DNA from: Streptomyces sp. B21-105
Lineage (GTDB): Bacteria > Actinomycetota > Actinomycetes > Streptomycetales > Streptomycetaceae
NCBI RefSeq assembly: GCF_036898465.1
Contig: NZ_JARUMJ010000001.1
Location: 806,001-870,000 of the forward strand
Reading direction: 5' to 3'
DNA: 64,000 bases
Position numbers and translations under genes: made by a program
The notes under the pieces: generated by a model
Told to the model about the DNA's origin: nothing
Database searches by the model: none
Seen by the model: the letters and a program-made list of their open reading frames with translations, nothing else
In this document: positions 16,405-23,961 of the stretch, piece after piece
Numbering within the stretch: the first letter of the stretch is position 1
Layout: each line of letters starts with the position of its first letter

Positions 16405-17778
16405 GTGCTCCGTGTCGCCGTCGTCGGCTCCGGGCCGAGTGGTGTCTACACCGCCCAGAGCCTGGTCCAGCTGGACCCGGACGTACTCGTCGACGTCCTG
16501 GACCGCCTGCCCTGCCCCTACGGGCTGGTGCGGTACGGCGTCGCCCCCGACCACGAGAAGATCAAGTCCCTGCAGCAGAACCTGCGCGCCGTGCTCGAGC
16601 ACGAACACGTCCGTTTCCTCGGCGGCGTACGCGTCGGCGCGGACGGAGTGCCCACGGCCCGGCTGCGCGAGCTCTACCACGCGGTCGTGTACTGCGTCGG
16701 CGCCGCGACCGACCGGCACCTCGGCATCCCCGGCGAGGAACTGCCCGGCAGCTGGTCGGCGACGGAGTTCGTCTCCTGGTACAGCGCCCACCCGGACGCC
16801 GTCCCCGCACGGTTTTTGCACGGCGTCGACTCGGCCGTGGTGGTGGGGGTCGGCAACGTCGCGGTGGACGTCACCCGGATCCTGGCGCGGGGCGCTGCCG
16901 AGCTGAGCGCCACCGACATGCCCCAGGCGGCCCTGGCCGCGTTCGAGGCGAGTCAGGTGCGCGAGATCCACATGGCCGGGCGGCGCGGCCCGTCGCAGGC
17001 CCGGTTCACCACCAAGGAGCTGCGGGAGCTGGGCACGTTGCCGGATGCCGAGGTCGTCGTCGACGAGGCGGAACTGGCGCTCGACCCGGCGTACGGGGAC
17101 CCCTCCGGGCTTGCGCCGGCGCAGCGCCGCAATGTGGAGGTGCTGCGCGGCTGGGCGGCGTCGCCGACCCGTGGCGCCCGACGGCGCATCCGGCTGCGGT
17201 TCTTCCTTCGGCCCGTCGAACTGCGCGCCGTGGGCGGCCGGTCGGGCGTGGTGCGGTTCGAGCGGACGACGCCGGACGGACACGGCGGGGTCTCCGGCAC
17301 CGGCCGGTACGAGGACGTCCCGGCGCAGTTGGTGCTGCGGTCGGTGGGCTATCGGGGCGCCCCGCTGGAGGGCCTGCCGTTCGACGCCGGGCACGGCACC
17401 GTGCCGCATCTGGCCGGACGGGTGGTGCGCGACGGTGCGGTCGCGCCGGGCGAGTACGTGGCGGGCTGGATCAAACGCGGCCCGACCGGTGTCATCGGCA
17501 CCAACCGGCCGTGCGCGAAGGAGACGGCGACGTCCCTGCTGGCGGACGCCCCCGCCCTCGTGCGACGGGAGCTGCCCGGCGACCCGCTCGCGCTGCTGCG
17601 GGCCGCCGGGGCCGAGCCCGTCGAGTGGGCGGGCTGGCTGGCGATCGAGCGGGCCGAGGCCGAACTGGGGGCCTCGCTGGGGCGCGGGAGGGTCAAGCTG
17701 CCGGACTGGCCGTCGCTGCGGGCGGCGGCGGGCCCGGCCGCCGCCGTCGACGTCCAGGACCCGCCGCCCCTGCTGTGA
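16405..17778 (+). CDS. FprA-type ferredoxin/adrenodoxin-NADP+ reductase
   Basis: A 457-residue flavoprotein like FprA and adrenodoxin reductase. The FAD loop is VAVVGSGPSGVY (GSGPSG at 8-13), followed by the family block PCPYGLVRYGVAPDH. The NADP loop is AVVVGVGNVAVDVTRILARG, and the second FAD block is GWIKRGPTGVIGTNR near residue 360. It passes electrons from NADPH to ferredoxins that feed P450s and other redox enzymes in the cytosol. GTG 16405 has TAGGAG at a good distance. It stands alone between opposite-strand neighbours. The atypical P450 at 50.5 kb could be one of many clients, but nothing in the sequence links them. Confidence 0.92.
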   Translation: MLRVAVVGSGPSGVYTAQSLVQLDPDVLVDVLDRLPCPYGLVRYGVAPDHEKIKSLQQNLRAVLEHEHVRFLGGVRVGADGVPTARLRELYHAVVYCVGAATDRHLGIPGEELPGSWSATEFVSWYSAHPDAVPARFLHGVDSAVVVGVGNVAVDVTRILARGAAELSATDMPQAALAAFEASQVREIHMAGRRGPSQARFTTKELRELGTLPDAEVVVDEAELALDPAYGDPSGLAPAQRRNVEVLRGWAASPTRGARRRIRLRFFLRPVELRAVGGRSGVVRFERTTPDGHGGVSGTGRYEDVPAQLVLRSVGYRGAPLEGLPFDAGHGTVPHLAGRVVRDGAVAPGEYVAGWIKRGPTGVIGTNRPCAKETATSLLADAPALVRRELPGDPLALLRAAGAEPVEWAGWLAIERAEAELGASLGRGRVKLPDWPSLRAAAGPAAAVDVQDPPPLL

Positions 17779-17821
17779 GCACCGCGAGTCCCGCCCTCTC
17801 GGACCGCGGATCCCGCCCCCT

Positions 17822-17945
17822 CGGTGAGCACCGCCGGCCGCCCCCTCGGTGAACACTCCGGTCATGCTCTCCCGGTGAACACTCCGGTCGCGTCCCTTCG
17901 GCGGGCACCGCGCCAACGTTCTTCGGCGGGCACCGCGGTCACGGC
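17822..17945. repeat. Decayed tandem repeat of about 25 bp, five copies
   Basis: Cores beginning CGGTGAGCACCG, CGGTGAACACTCCGGTC (twice) and CGGCGGGCACCGCG (twice) start near 17822, 17846, 17872, 17899 and 17924, so the period is 24-26 bp. The tract fills the spacer between the convergent FprA-like and HelR genes. It may act as a terminator region; no clear hairpin was seen. Confidence 0.6.
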
Positions 17946-17977
17946 ACGCTCGTGACCGTGGGCGGCGGCCGGCCGCG

Positions 17978-20173
17978 TCAGGAGCTCGTGAGGACGACCA
18001 GGCGCTGGGTGGCCCGGGTCATCGCGACGTAGCGGTCGACCGCGCCCTCGACGCCCGTCCCGAAGGTCTCCGGGTCGATCAGGACGACCAGATCGAACTC
18101 GAGCCCCTTCGACAGCTCCGGCGTCAGCGACCGCACCCGCGAGGTCGAACGGAACGCGGGGTCGCCGATGACGCAGGCGATCCCGTCGTCGTGCTCGGCG
18201 AGCCAGGCCTGGAGGATGGGCTCCAGCTCCGACACGTCTCCATGGGCGACCGGGACGCCGCTGCTGCGGACGGAGGTCGGGACGTTGGCGTCCACAAGCG
18301 CGGCCCGGATGACCGGTTCGGCCTCCGCCATCACTTCCTCCGGGGTCCGGTAGTTGACGGTCAGCGACGCCACGCTGATCCGGTCGAGCCCGATCCGCTC
18401 GAGCCGTTCCTGCCAGGACTCCGTGAATCCGTGCCGGGCCTGGGCGCGGTCCCCGACGATGGTGAAACTCCGCGAGGGGCAGCGCAGCAACAGCATCTGC
18501 CATTCCGCGTCGGTCAGCTCCTGCGCCTCGTCGACCACGATGTGCGCGAACGGGCCGGCCAGCAGGTCCGGGTCCGCGGTGGACAGTTCGCTCTCGTCGA
18601 CCAGGCTGACCTGGGCGTCCTCGCCGCGCAGCATGGTCACCAGGCCTTCGCCGTCGTCACCGTCGGCTCCGGAGTCGGCCACGGCCGCGATCAGGTTGTC
18701 GACGACCTGCGTCATGCGCTCGCGCTGGGCGGCGAGAACGGCCTTGTGCCGGACCTTGCGCCGGGCCTCCTTCGGGTCGCCGAGCCGCTGGTGCGCCGCG
18801 TCCAGGAGCGGCAGGTCGGACACCGTCCAGGCCTGGGGATCCGCCCGTTGCAGCGCGCGCACCTCGTCGGGGGTGAGCCAGGGGGCGCACATCCGCAGAT
18901 AGGCGGGCACCGACCACAGATCGCCCACCAGGTCGGCCGCTTCCAGCAGCGGCCACGCCCGGTTGAGGGCGCCGACCAGTTCGCGGTCGTGCCGCAGCGC
19001 CTTGCGGAACAGCTCCGGTGCGACGTCGCCGCCGTGCTTGTCCAGCAGGATCGTGACCAGTTCCTCCCAGATCAGGTCGCGTGCCTCGTTGTGGGGAGTG
19101 CCCGGCGGCGGCGCGTCGAACGCCTCGGCCCAGTCGTCGGCGCTGAGCCGGACGTCGGCATCCGAGACGGTGACCGTCATCCCCTCCGTCGGCGGCGACT
19201 CGTAGAACCGGACGGCCGTCTCGATCGCCTTCACCATGTCCGCGGACGACTTCAGCCGGGCCACCGTCGGGTCGGCGTCGACCGCCGCGTCGGCGCCCTC
19301 GGCGACGAGGTCGCGCAGGACGCACGTCTGCACGCCCTCCTCGCCGAGACTCGGCAGGACGTCGGCCACATAGGCCAGGTAGGGCCGGTGCGGGCCGACG
19401 AACAGCACACCGCCCCGACGGTGCCCGAGGCGGGGGTCGGAGTAGAGGAGGTAGGCCGAGCGGTGCAGGGCCACGACGGTCTTCCCGGTGCCCGGCCCCC
19501 CGTCGACGACGAGCGCGCCCCGCGAGCCGGCGCGGATGACGGCGTCCTGGTCGGCCTGGATGGTGGCGAGCACGTCGCGCATCCGGCCCGACCGCCGACC
19601 GCCCAGACTGGCGATGAAGGCGGACTGGTCGTCGAGTGCGGCGTGCCCTTCGAGCCCGTCGGCGGTGAACACCTCGTCCCAGTAGTCGCTGATCCGGCCG
19701 CGGGTCCACCGGTAGCGGCGGCGGCTCACCAGGCCCATCGGGTCGGCGTGGGTGGCCGCGAAGAACGGCTCGGCCGCAGGCGAACGCCAGTCGATCAGCA
19801 GCCGGCGGCCCGTGTCGTCGGTGAGCCCGATCCGTCCGACGTACAGGGGCTCGGGGTCGTCGGCGGCGACCATGTGGCCGAGGCACAGGTCCAGGCCGAA
19901 GCGGTTCAGGGAGCGCAGCCGGCCCGTGAGCCGGTGGATCTCCTGGTCGCGGTCCATCGCCTCCCGGCCGAGGCCGCCGGGGGCGCGGCGCTCGGCGTCG
20001 AGACGGGCGGAGAGTTCGGCGATCGTCTGCTCGAGGCTCTCCGCGATCGCCGCGAAGTGCTGCTCGTCGCGGGCGATCAGCTTCGGGTCGGCTTTGGCGG
20101 ACAGCCGGTCGGGAAGGTCGAACGCGCCGGCGGTCGAGGGGGTCATGTGGTCGACATGCACTTCGTAGATCAC
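17978..20173 (-). CDS. helR: HelR: RNA polymerase-recycling motor ATPase (HelD family)
   Basis: A 731-residue superfamily 1 helicase-like ATPase. Walker A is GGPGTGKT with Lys231; later motifs include HIVVDEAQELTDAEWQML (Walker B DEAQ), FTIVGDRAQAR, VNYRTPEEV, SKGLEFDLVVLIDP and YVAMTRATQRLVVL. The N-terminal part has a coiled-coil arm (LEQTIAELSARLDAERR) and the HelD-type block GRIGLTDDTGRRLLIDWRSPAAEPFF. HelR proteins of Streptomyces free stalled RNA polymerase and give rifamycin tolerance. The assignment is strengthened by a rifamycin-associated element just upstream. GTG 20173 is the longest start; ATG 20146 (MTPSTAGAFDLP) is an equally plausible one. Confidence 0.9.
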   Translation of the reverse strand: MIYEVHVDHMTPSTAGAFDLPDRLSAKADPKLIARDEQHFAAIAESLEQTIAELSARLDAERRAPGGLGREAMDRDQEIHRLTGRLRSLNRFGLDLCLGHMVAADDPEPLYVGRIGLTDDTGRRLLIDWRSPAAEPFFAATHADPMGLVSRRRYRWTRGRISDYWDEVFTADGLEGHAALDDQSAFIASLGGRRSGRMRDVLATIQADQDAVIRAGSRGALVVDGGPGTGKTVVALHRSAYLLYSDPRLGHRRGGVLFVGPHRPYLAYVADVLPSLGEEGVQTCVLRDLVAEGADAAVDADPTVARLKSSADMVKAIETAVRFYESPPTEGMTVTVSDADVRLSADDWAEAFDAPPPGTPHNEARDLIWEELVTILLDKHGGDVAPELFRKALRHDRELVGALNRAWPLLEAADLVGDLWSVPAYLRMCAPWLTPDEVRALQRADPQAWTVSDLPLLDAAHQRLGDPKEARRKVRHKAVLAAQRERMTQVVDNLIAAVADSGADGDDGEGLVTMLRGEDAQVSLVDESELSTADPDLLAGPFAHIVVDEAQELTDAEWQMLLLRCPSRSFTIVGDRAQARHGFTESWQERLERIGLDRISVASLTVNYRTPEEVMAEAEPVIRAALVDANVPTSVRSSGVPVAHGDVSELEPILQAWLAEHDDGIACVIGDPAFRSTSRVRSLTPELSKGLEFDLVVLIDPETFGTGVEGAVDRYVAMTRATQRLVVLTSS

Positions 20174-20220
20174 TCATTTCCGCAGGTTCGGGCCTCGGCC
20201 TGCGATTCTGCGGGACGACG

Positions 20221-20240
20221 GGGGCCTTGCCGCAAGCCCC
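20221..20240 (-). promoter_or_regulatory. Rifamycin-associated element (RAE)
   Basis: The minus strand reads GGGGCTTGCGGCAAGGCCCC, an imperfect inverted repeat that matches the RAE known upstream of rifamycin-inactivating genes and helR in actinomycetes. It lies 48 bases upstream of the longest HelR start. A TATAGC hexamer (20253-20248) stands eight bases upstream of it on the same strand, so the element covers the predicted start of transcription. Confidence 0.85.
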
Positions 20241-20260
20241 GGGGTGCGCTATACATTGAG

Positions 20261-20301
20261 AGTGGCAAGGAGTGGTGTTTCCTCCGTGCCACTTCTTTTT
20301 T
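20261..20301 (+). terminator. Intrinsic terminator-like hairpin with T-tract next to the RAE
   Basis: AGTGGCAAGGAG (20261-20272) pairs with CTCC-G-TGCCACT (20282-20293), and TCTTTTTT follows, a canonical intrinsic terminator that is rare in this G+C-rich genome. No plus-strand gene ends here. A plus-strand TATACA at 20250-20255 with TTGCCG 16 bases upstream could start a transcript at the hairpin itself. Confidence 0.55.
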
Positions 20302-20358
20302 GCCTCGTCGGCCAGGGTTCCGGCCAGGGCGCCGGACTTCCGCGATCGTACGCGGGCC

Positions 20359-20389
20359 CCGGGGCGGCCGGGAGCGCCGGCCGCCCCGG
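20359..20389 (-). terminator. Terminator hairpin of the CE1 esterase gene
   Basis: CCGGGGCGGCCGG (20359-20371) and CCGGCCGCCCCGG (20377-20389) form a perfect 13-bp stem with a five-base loop, six bases after the esterase stop codon. It has no T-tract, as is usual in Streptomyces. Confidence 0.7.
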
Positions 20390-20394
20390 AGAGG

Positions 20395-21705
20395 TCAACT
20401 CCGTGTGCAGGAAGCACCGTTGAGCGTGAATACGCCTGGTGCCGCGCTGTTTCCGGTGTGATCGGCCTGGTAGCCGATGGTGACGCTCGCACCGGCGGCG
20501 AGGGTTGCGTTGTAGCTCGCGTTGGTGGCCGTGACCGCTCCGGTGACCGGCGCGTACGTGGCGCCCCAGCCGTTGGTGATGGTCTGGCCTGAAGGCAGCG
20601 TGAAGCCGAGCCGCCAGCCGTCGATCCCACTCGACCCGGTGTTGGTGAGGGTCACGGAGGCGGTCAGACCGGCGTTCCAGGCGTTGGTCGTCGCGGTCAC
20701 CTTGCACCCGGTGGGCTGCGGTTCCGGAGTGGGCCCGGCGGAGTCCAGGCCGAAGAAGGTCAGCACCCGGGCGGCCATGCCCCAGGCGTACAGGTTGTGC
20801 CCGACGCCCTGCAGACTGACGGCCTCGACCGGGGCCTGGTCACCGGTGCCGCCATAGCGGGTGCGGGTCCAGCCGGAGGCGGGCGAGTCGGTGGCGGCCG
20901 GGGTCTGGCTCACGCCCCGGACGTCGGTCCACTGCTTGATCTCCTCGCCGAAGTTGGGGTAGCGCAGCACGTCGTCCTCGGTGCCGTGCCACACCTGCAT
21001 GCGCGGCCGGGGCCCGGTGTAGCCGGGGTAGGCCCCCCGGACGAGGTCGCCCCATTCCCGCGCGGTGTGCACGACGGTGCCGCCGGAGCAGGCGCTGTTC
21101 CACTCGGAGCCGTCGGCCGTGGCGAAGCAGCCGAAGGGGACTCCGGAGAAGGCGGACCCTGCGGCAAACACGTCGGGGTAGTCGCCGAGCAGGACGTTGG
21201 TCATCATCGCGCCGGAGGAGATGCCGGTGGCGTAGACGCGGGCGGTGTCGGCCGCGTACGCGGCGGTCACCCAGTCGATCATCGACTTGACGCCGACGGG
21301 GTCGCTGCCGCCTCCGCGCCTGAGCGCCTGCGGCGACGAGACGTCGAAGCACTTGCTGCTGCGGGTGACGGACGGGTACACGATCACGAACCCGTACCGG
21401 TCGGCCAGTTGGGCGTACTCGGTGCCGGAGTGCATCGCGGGCCCGGACCCTCCGCACCAGTGCACCGCGACGAGCACGGCCGGGTGCGCGGTGACGTTGG
21501 CCGGCGCGTAGACGTACATCTGGAGGTTGCTGGGGTTGGCGCCGAAGCCGGTGACCTCGGTCAGCGTGGCCGGTGGCACCGGCGCGGCCGCCCGCGGCGC
21601 CGCGGAGGCGGCGGGAGCGGTGAGGACGGCGGCCGTGAACAGGAGCAGCAGGGCGCCTAACAGGGGGCGCAGCGCCCTGCCGAGGGAGGTGACCCGATCG
21701 ATCAT
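20395..21705 (-). CDS. Secreted PHB-depolymerase/CE1-type esterase with CBM2
   Basis: A 436-residue exported enzyme. Residues 1-36 are a signal peptide (hydrophobic LGALLLLFTAAVLTA, site ASAAP). The alpha/beta-hydrolase domain has AVHWCGGSG near the oxyanion hole, the nucleophile Ser163 in TGISSGAMM, Asp in VWHGTEDDVL and His in GVGHN. After a TPEPQP linker, about 100 residues form a family 2 carbohydrate-binding module (CKVTATTNAWNAGLTASVTL, DGWRLGFTLPSGQTITNGW) with the usual Trp residues and a terminal Cys pair. It probably removes acetyl or feruloyl groups from xylan while bound to cellulose. ATG 21705 follows AGGGA. A CebR-like palindrome upstream suggests control by cello-oligosaccharides. 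Confidence 0.9.
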   Translation of the reverse strand: MIDRVTSLGRALRPLLGALLLLFTAAVLTAPAASAAPRAAAPVPPATLTEVTGFGANPSNLQMYVYAPANVTAHPAVLVAVHWCGGSGPAMHSGTEYAQLADRYGFVIVYPSVTRSSKCFDVSSPQALRRGGGSDPVGVKSMIDWVTAAYAADTARVYATGISSGAMMTNVLLGDYPDVFAAGSAFSGVPFGCFATADGSEWNSACSGGTVVHTAREWGDLVRGAYPGYTGPRPRMQVWHGTEDDVLRYPNFGEEIKQWTDVRGVSQTPAATDSPASGWTRTRYGGTGDQAPVEAVSLQGVGHNLYAWGMAARVLTFFGLDSAGPTPEPQPTGCKVTATTNAWNAGLTASVTLTNTGSSGIDGWRLGFTLPSGQTITNGWGATYAPVTGAVTATNASYNATLAAGASVTIGYQADHTGNSAAPGVFTLNGASCTRS

Positions 21706-21920
21706 GTGGCTGTCCCTTTCTGGTAGCGGCTCGGGGGGACGTCGTACGAGGTGCGCGAGAAGCGGACGGCGAAGCGGAGACAGCGGGCGGGCTCGGCAGA
21801 GCGGGTCCGCCCGGTCGACGGCTCCGGCTGCCAATGGCGGCGTCAGGCCACGCTCGCCGGCCCCCGCTGGGAGGTTCCGGGGTGGACCCGCCTCGCATGG
21901 TGGCATGCACATGCCTGTCA

Positions 21921-21934
21921 TGGAAGCGCTCCCA
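21921..21934. promoter_or_regulatory. CebR-like LacI-family operator
   Basis: TGGAAGCGCTCCCA differs by one base from the palindrome TGGGAGCGCTCCCA bound by CebR, the cellobiose-responsive LacI-type repressor of Streptomyces. It lies about 215 bases upstream of the CE1-CBM2 esterase start, in the divergent spacer with the pectate lyase gene. Confidence 0.6.
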
Positions 21935-22007
21935 CGCCAGCTACCGCGCGACGTCGCGACTTGGCCGGGGAGAGCCCCGGTGACCGGAACACGTTCTGCG
22001 CGAGACG

Positions 22008-22036
22008 TTGACTAGAAAGCGCTTGCCCCCTACGTT
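22008..22036 (+). promoter_or_regulatory. Pectate lyase promoter with a palindrome in the spacer
   Basis: TTGACT (22008-22013), a 17-base spacer and TACGTT (22031-22036) form a vegetative-type promoter. The spacer contains AAGCGCTT (22017-22024), the core of a LacI-family operator, so a repressor bound there would block RNA polymerase. It predicts a leader of about 125 bases. Confidence 0.55.
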
Positions 22037-22167
22037 CCGTTCAGCAGTGTGACCGAGCCGCTCAACTGGACCCCACACAGGGCGCACTGTTCGATCAGAT
22101 TGTTCAGAGTCTCGTAAGTCATTCACGTACTTGATCCTCCTCACCGCTTGGAAGAAGGCATCGGGAC

Positions 22168-22986
22168 ATGACTTCACCGGCAAGTTCCGCACCACTTCGC
22201 GTCCCCGGGCGCGCACTCACCGGAGGGCTGGCCGCCATCGGCCTTACGGTTGGCATGATCATGACTAGTGGGGCGCTCACCCCCGCGGCCGCCGCCACCT
22301 GGCCCACCCCCACCAGCAGCAAGCCGGTGACCGCCACCATCTCGGTCTCCGGCACCAAGGACTACGGGATGCAGCGCCTCTACGGCAGCGGCGACCTCGG
22401 CAGCGGTGGCCAGAACGAGGACCAGGACCCGATCCTGGAGCTCAAGCCCGGCGCCGTCCTGAAGAACGTCATCATCGGCGCGCCCGCCGCCGACGGCATC
22501 CACTGCCTCGGCAGCTGCACCCTGCAGAACGTCTGGTGGGAGGACGTCGGCGAGGACGCGGCGACCTTCCTCGGCTCCTCGTCGTCCAACGTCTACACCG
22601 TCTCCGGCGGTGGGGCGAAGGAGGCCAGCGACAAGGTGTTCCAGTTCAACGGCGGCGGCACGCTGAACGTCTCCAACTTCGCCGTGAAGAACTTCGGGAC
22701 CTTCGTGCGCAGCTGCGGCAACTGCAAGAGCGGCCAGTACAAGCGCACGATCAATCTCAACACCATCGAGGCGACGTACAAGGGCAACAAGCTCGTCGGC
22801 ATCAACACCAACTACGGCGACAGCGCCACCCTCAAGAAGATCACCATCATCGGGGACAGCAGCAAGAAGATCACCCCCTGCCAGAAGTACATCGGCAACA
22901 ACACCGGCAAGGAGCCGACCACCAACGGCAGCAACGCGGACGGCACGTACTGCAAGTACTCGTCGTCCGACATCACCTACAGGTAG
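22168..22986 (+). CDS. Secreted pectate lyase, polysaccharide lyase family 3
   Basis: A 272-residue exported enzyme with a signal peptide of about 43 residues ending GALTPAAAATWP. The mature part has the PL3 right-handed parallel beta-helix signatures: ILELKPGAVLKNVIIGAPAA, DGIHCLGSCTLQNVWWEDVG, EDAATF and KVFQFNGGGTLNVSNFAVK, with the Cys pairs CLGSC and CGNC and the YKGNKLVGINTNYGDSATL block. These enzymes cleave polygalacturonate by beta-elimination with calcium. ATG 22168 has a purine-rich GAAGAAGG upstream. It is divergent from the CE1-CBM2 esterase, so the pair forms a small plant cell-wall degradation locus. A LacI-type palindrome in its promoter suggests sugar-induced expression. Confidence 0.9.
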   Translation: MTSPASSAPLRVPGRALTGGLAAIGLTVGMIMTSGALTPAAAATWPTPTSSKPVTATISVSGTKDYGMQRLYGSGDLGSGGQNEDQDPILELKPGAVLKNVIIGAPAADGIHCLGSCTLQNVWWEDVGEDAATFLGSSSSNVYTVSGGGAKEASDKVFQFNGGGTLNVSNFAVKNFGTFVRSCGNCKSGQYKRTINLNTIEATYKGNKLVGINTNYGDSATLKKITIIGDSSKKITPCQKYIGNNTGKEPTTNGSNADGTYCKYSSSDITYR

Positions 22987-23021
22987 GCCCGCCGGGCCCG
23001 CACAGCCCCCCACGGCGAGAC

Positions 23022-23066
23022 GGCGGCCGTACGAAGCGTCCCCGCACTACGCTTCGCACGGCCGCC
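23022..23066. terminator. Bidirectional terminator hairpin
   Basis: GGCGGCCGT-A-CGAAGCGT (23022-23039) pairs with ACGCTTCG-C-ACGGCCGCC (23049-23066), a 17-bp stem with one mismatch and a nine-base loop. It lies between the convergent pectate lyase and PaaX-type genes. Confidence 0.7.
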
Positions 23067-23130
23067 CCGCCTATCGGCATCCGACGGCGTCCAGCGGCGT
23101 CAGCGGCGTCTTTCGGCAGCCATCGGCGTC

Positions 23131-23889
23131 TCATCGGCCCGGCCCGGACACCGTGGCGACGAGCTCGCGCCGGTACCGCTCGTAGGCGGTGCGCAGGACC
23201 GGACCCGGCCAGTCGGCGGGCAGGAGCGCGGCGGGCAGCACCGGGTCGGCCAGCAGATGCCGCACCGCCGCCGCGAGGGCCGTGAACCGGTCGGCCGGCC
23301 TCCGCGCCCGTTCGACGTGGGCCAGCAGACCCCGGGCCGTCCGCGCCCACGCACCGAGCGGCCACAGACTCACGGCCAGGTCGCGGGCGGGCGTCACGGG
23401 CCGCGTGACGAAGTGCTGCAGAACGGCGTCCGGTTCCGCGGGCCAGGACCGGCTCAGATTCGCGGGTCGCAGCCAGACGCCCTCACGGAGCTCGGCGAGC
23501 CGCAGGGCACTCAGCCGGGTGCGCAGTTCGGCGCGTTCGGCCGGGCCGCGACCGGTCGCGGTGATCACGGCCATTTCCCAGTCGCCGTCCCAGGCGCGCG
23601 TGTCCGGGTGCAGGGCGTCGTCCTGACGTCGTTGACGCTCCACCAACCGCTCGCTCAGCCGGTAGACGCCGTCCGCCCGGCGCAGATCTCCCGCGGCGAC
23701 CATCCGGCTCAGCGCCGCCCGCACCGTCGAGCCGCCGACGCCGAACGGCTCCACCCCGCGCACCAGATCCTTCGCGGCCAGCTCGGGCGGGTGCGTGCCC
23801 AGCAGCAGGCTGAGGACCACCGACCGCGCGGACAGCGGGGGCAGATCGACCTCGACCTCGCCGGACTGCGCCGACACGTTGATCCGCAT
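23131..23889 (-). CDS. PaaX family transcriptional regulator
   Basis: A 252-residue regulator. Residues 15-80 form the winged-helix domain (SARSVVLSLLLGTHPPELAAKDLVR, VGGSTVRAALSRMVAAGDL), followed by the PaaX middle domain WDGDWEMAVIT and LREGVWLRPANL. PaaX proteins repress aromatic catabolism (phenylacetyl-CoA) genes until the CoA thioester accumulates. Here the regulated gene is most likely the divergent acyl-CoA dehydrogenase, since the 72-bp spacer holds a 9-bp inverted repeat. ATG 23889 has a weak ribosome binding site. No other phenylacetate genes are nearby, so the effector may be a different acyl-CoA. Confidence 0.85.
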   Translation of the reverse strand: MRINVSAQSGEVEVDLPPLSARSVVLSLLLGTHPPELAAKDLVRGVEPFGVGGSTVRAALSRMVAAGDLRRADGVYRLSERLVERQRRQDDALHPDTRAWDGDWEMAVITATGRGPAERAELRTRLSALRLAELREGVWLRPANLSRSWPAEPDAVLQHFVTRPVTPARDLAVSLWPLGAWARTARGLLAHVERARRPADRFTALAAAVRHLLADPVLPAALLPADWPGPVLRTAYERYRRELVATVSGPGR

Positions 23890-23915
23890 AAGGCCGTACT
23901 GTACGTGGGTCGCGC

Positions 23916-23955
23916 ATGTTGCACTATTGCTGCGACTGTCAGATAAGTGCAACAT
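23916..23955. promoter_or_regulatory. Inverted repeat ATGTTGCAC...GTGCAACAT between divergent genes
   Basis: ATGTTGCAC (23916-23924) and GTGCAACAT (23947-23955) are a perfect 9-bp inverted repeat with a 22-base spacer. The right arm ends six bases before the acyl-CoA dehydrogenase ATG. This is the probable binding site of the PaaX-type regulator, able to block both promoters. Confidence 0.6.
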
Positions 23956-23961
23956 AGGTGC

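Noticed and set aside
22008..22036. Inverted-repeat end of an insertion sequence
   Set aside because: No transposase or matching second end was seen; the palindrome fits a promoter operator.
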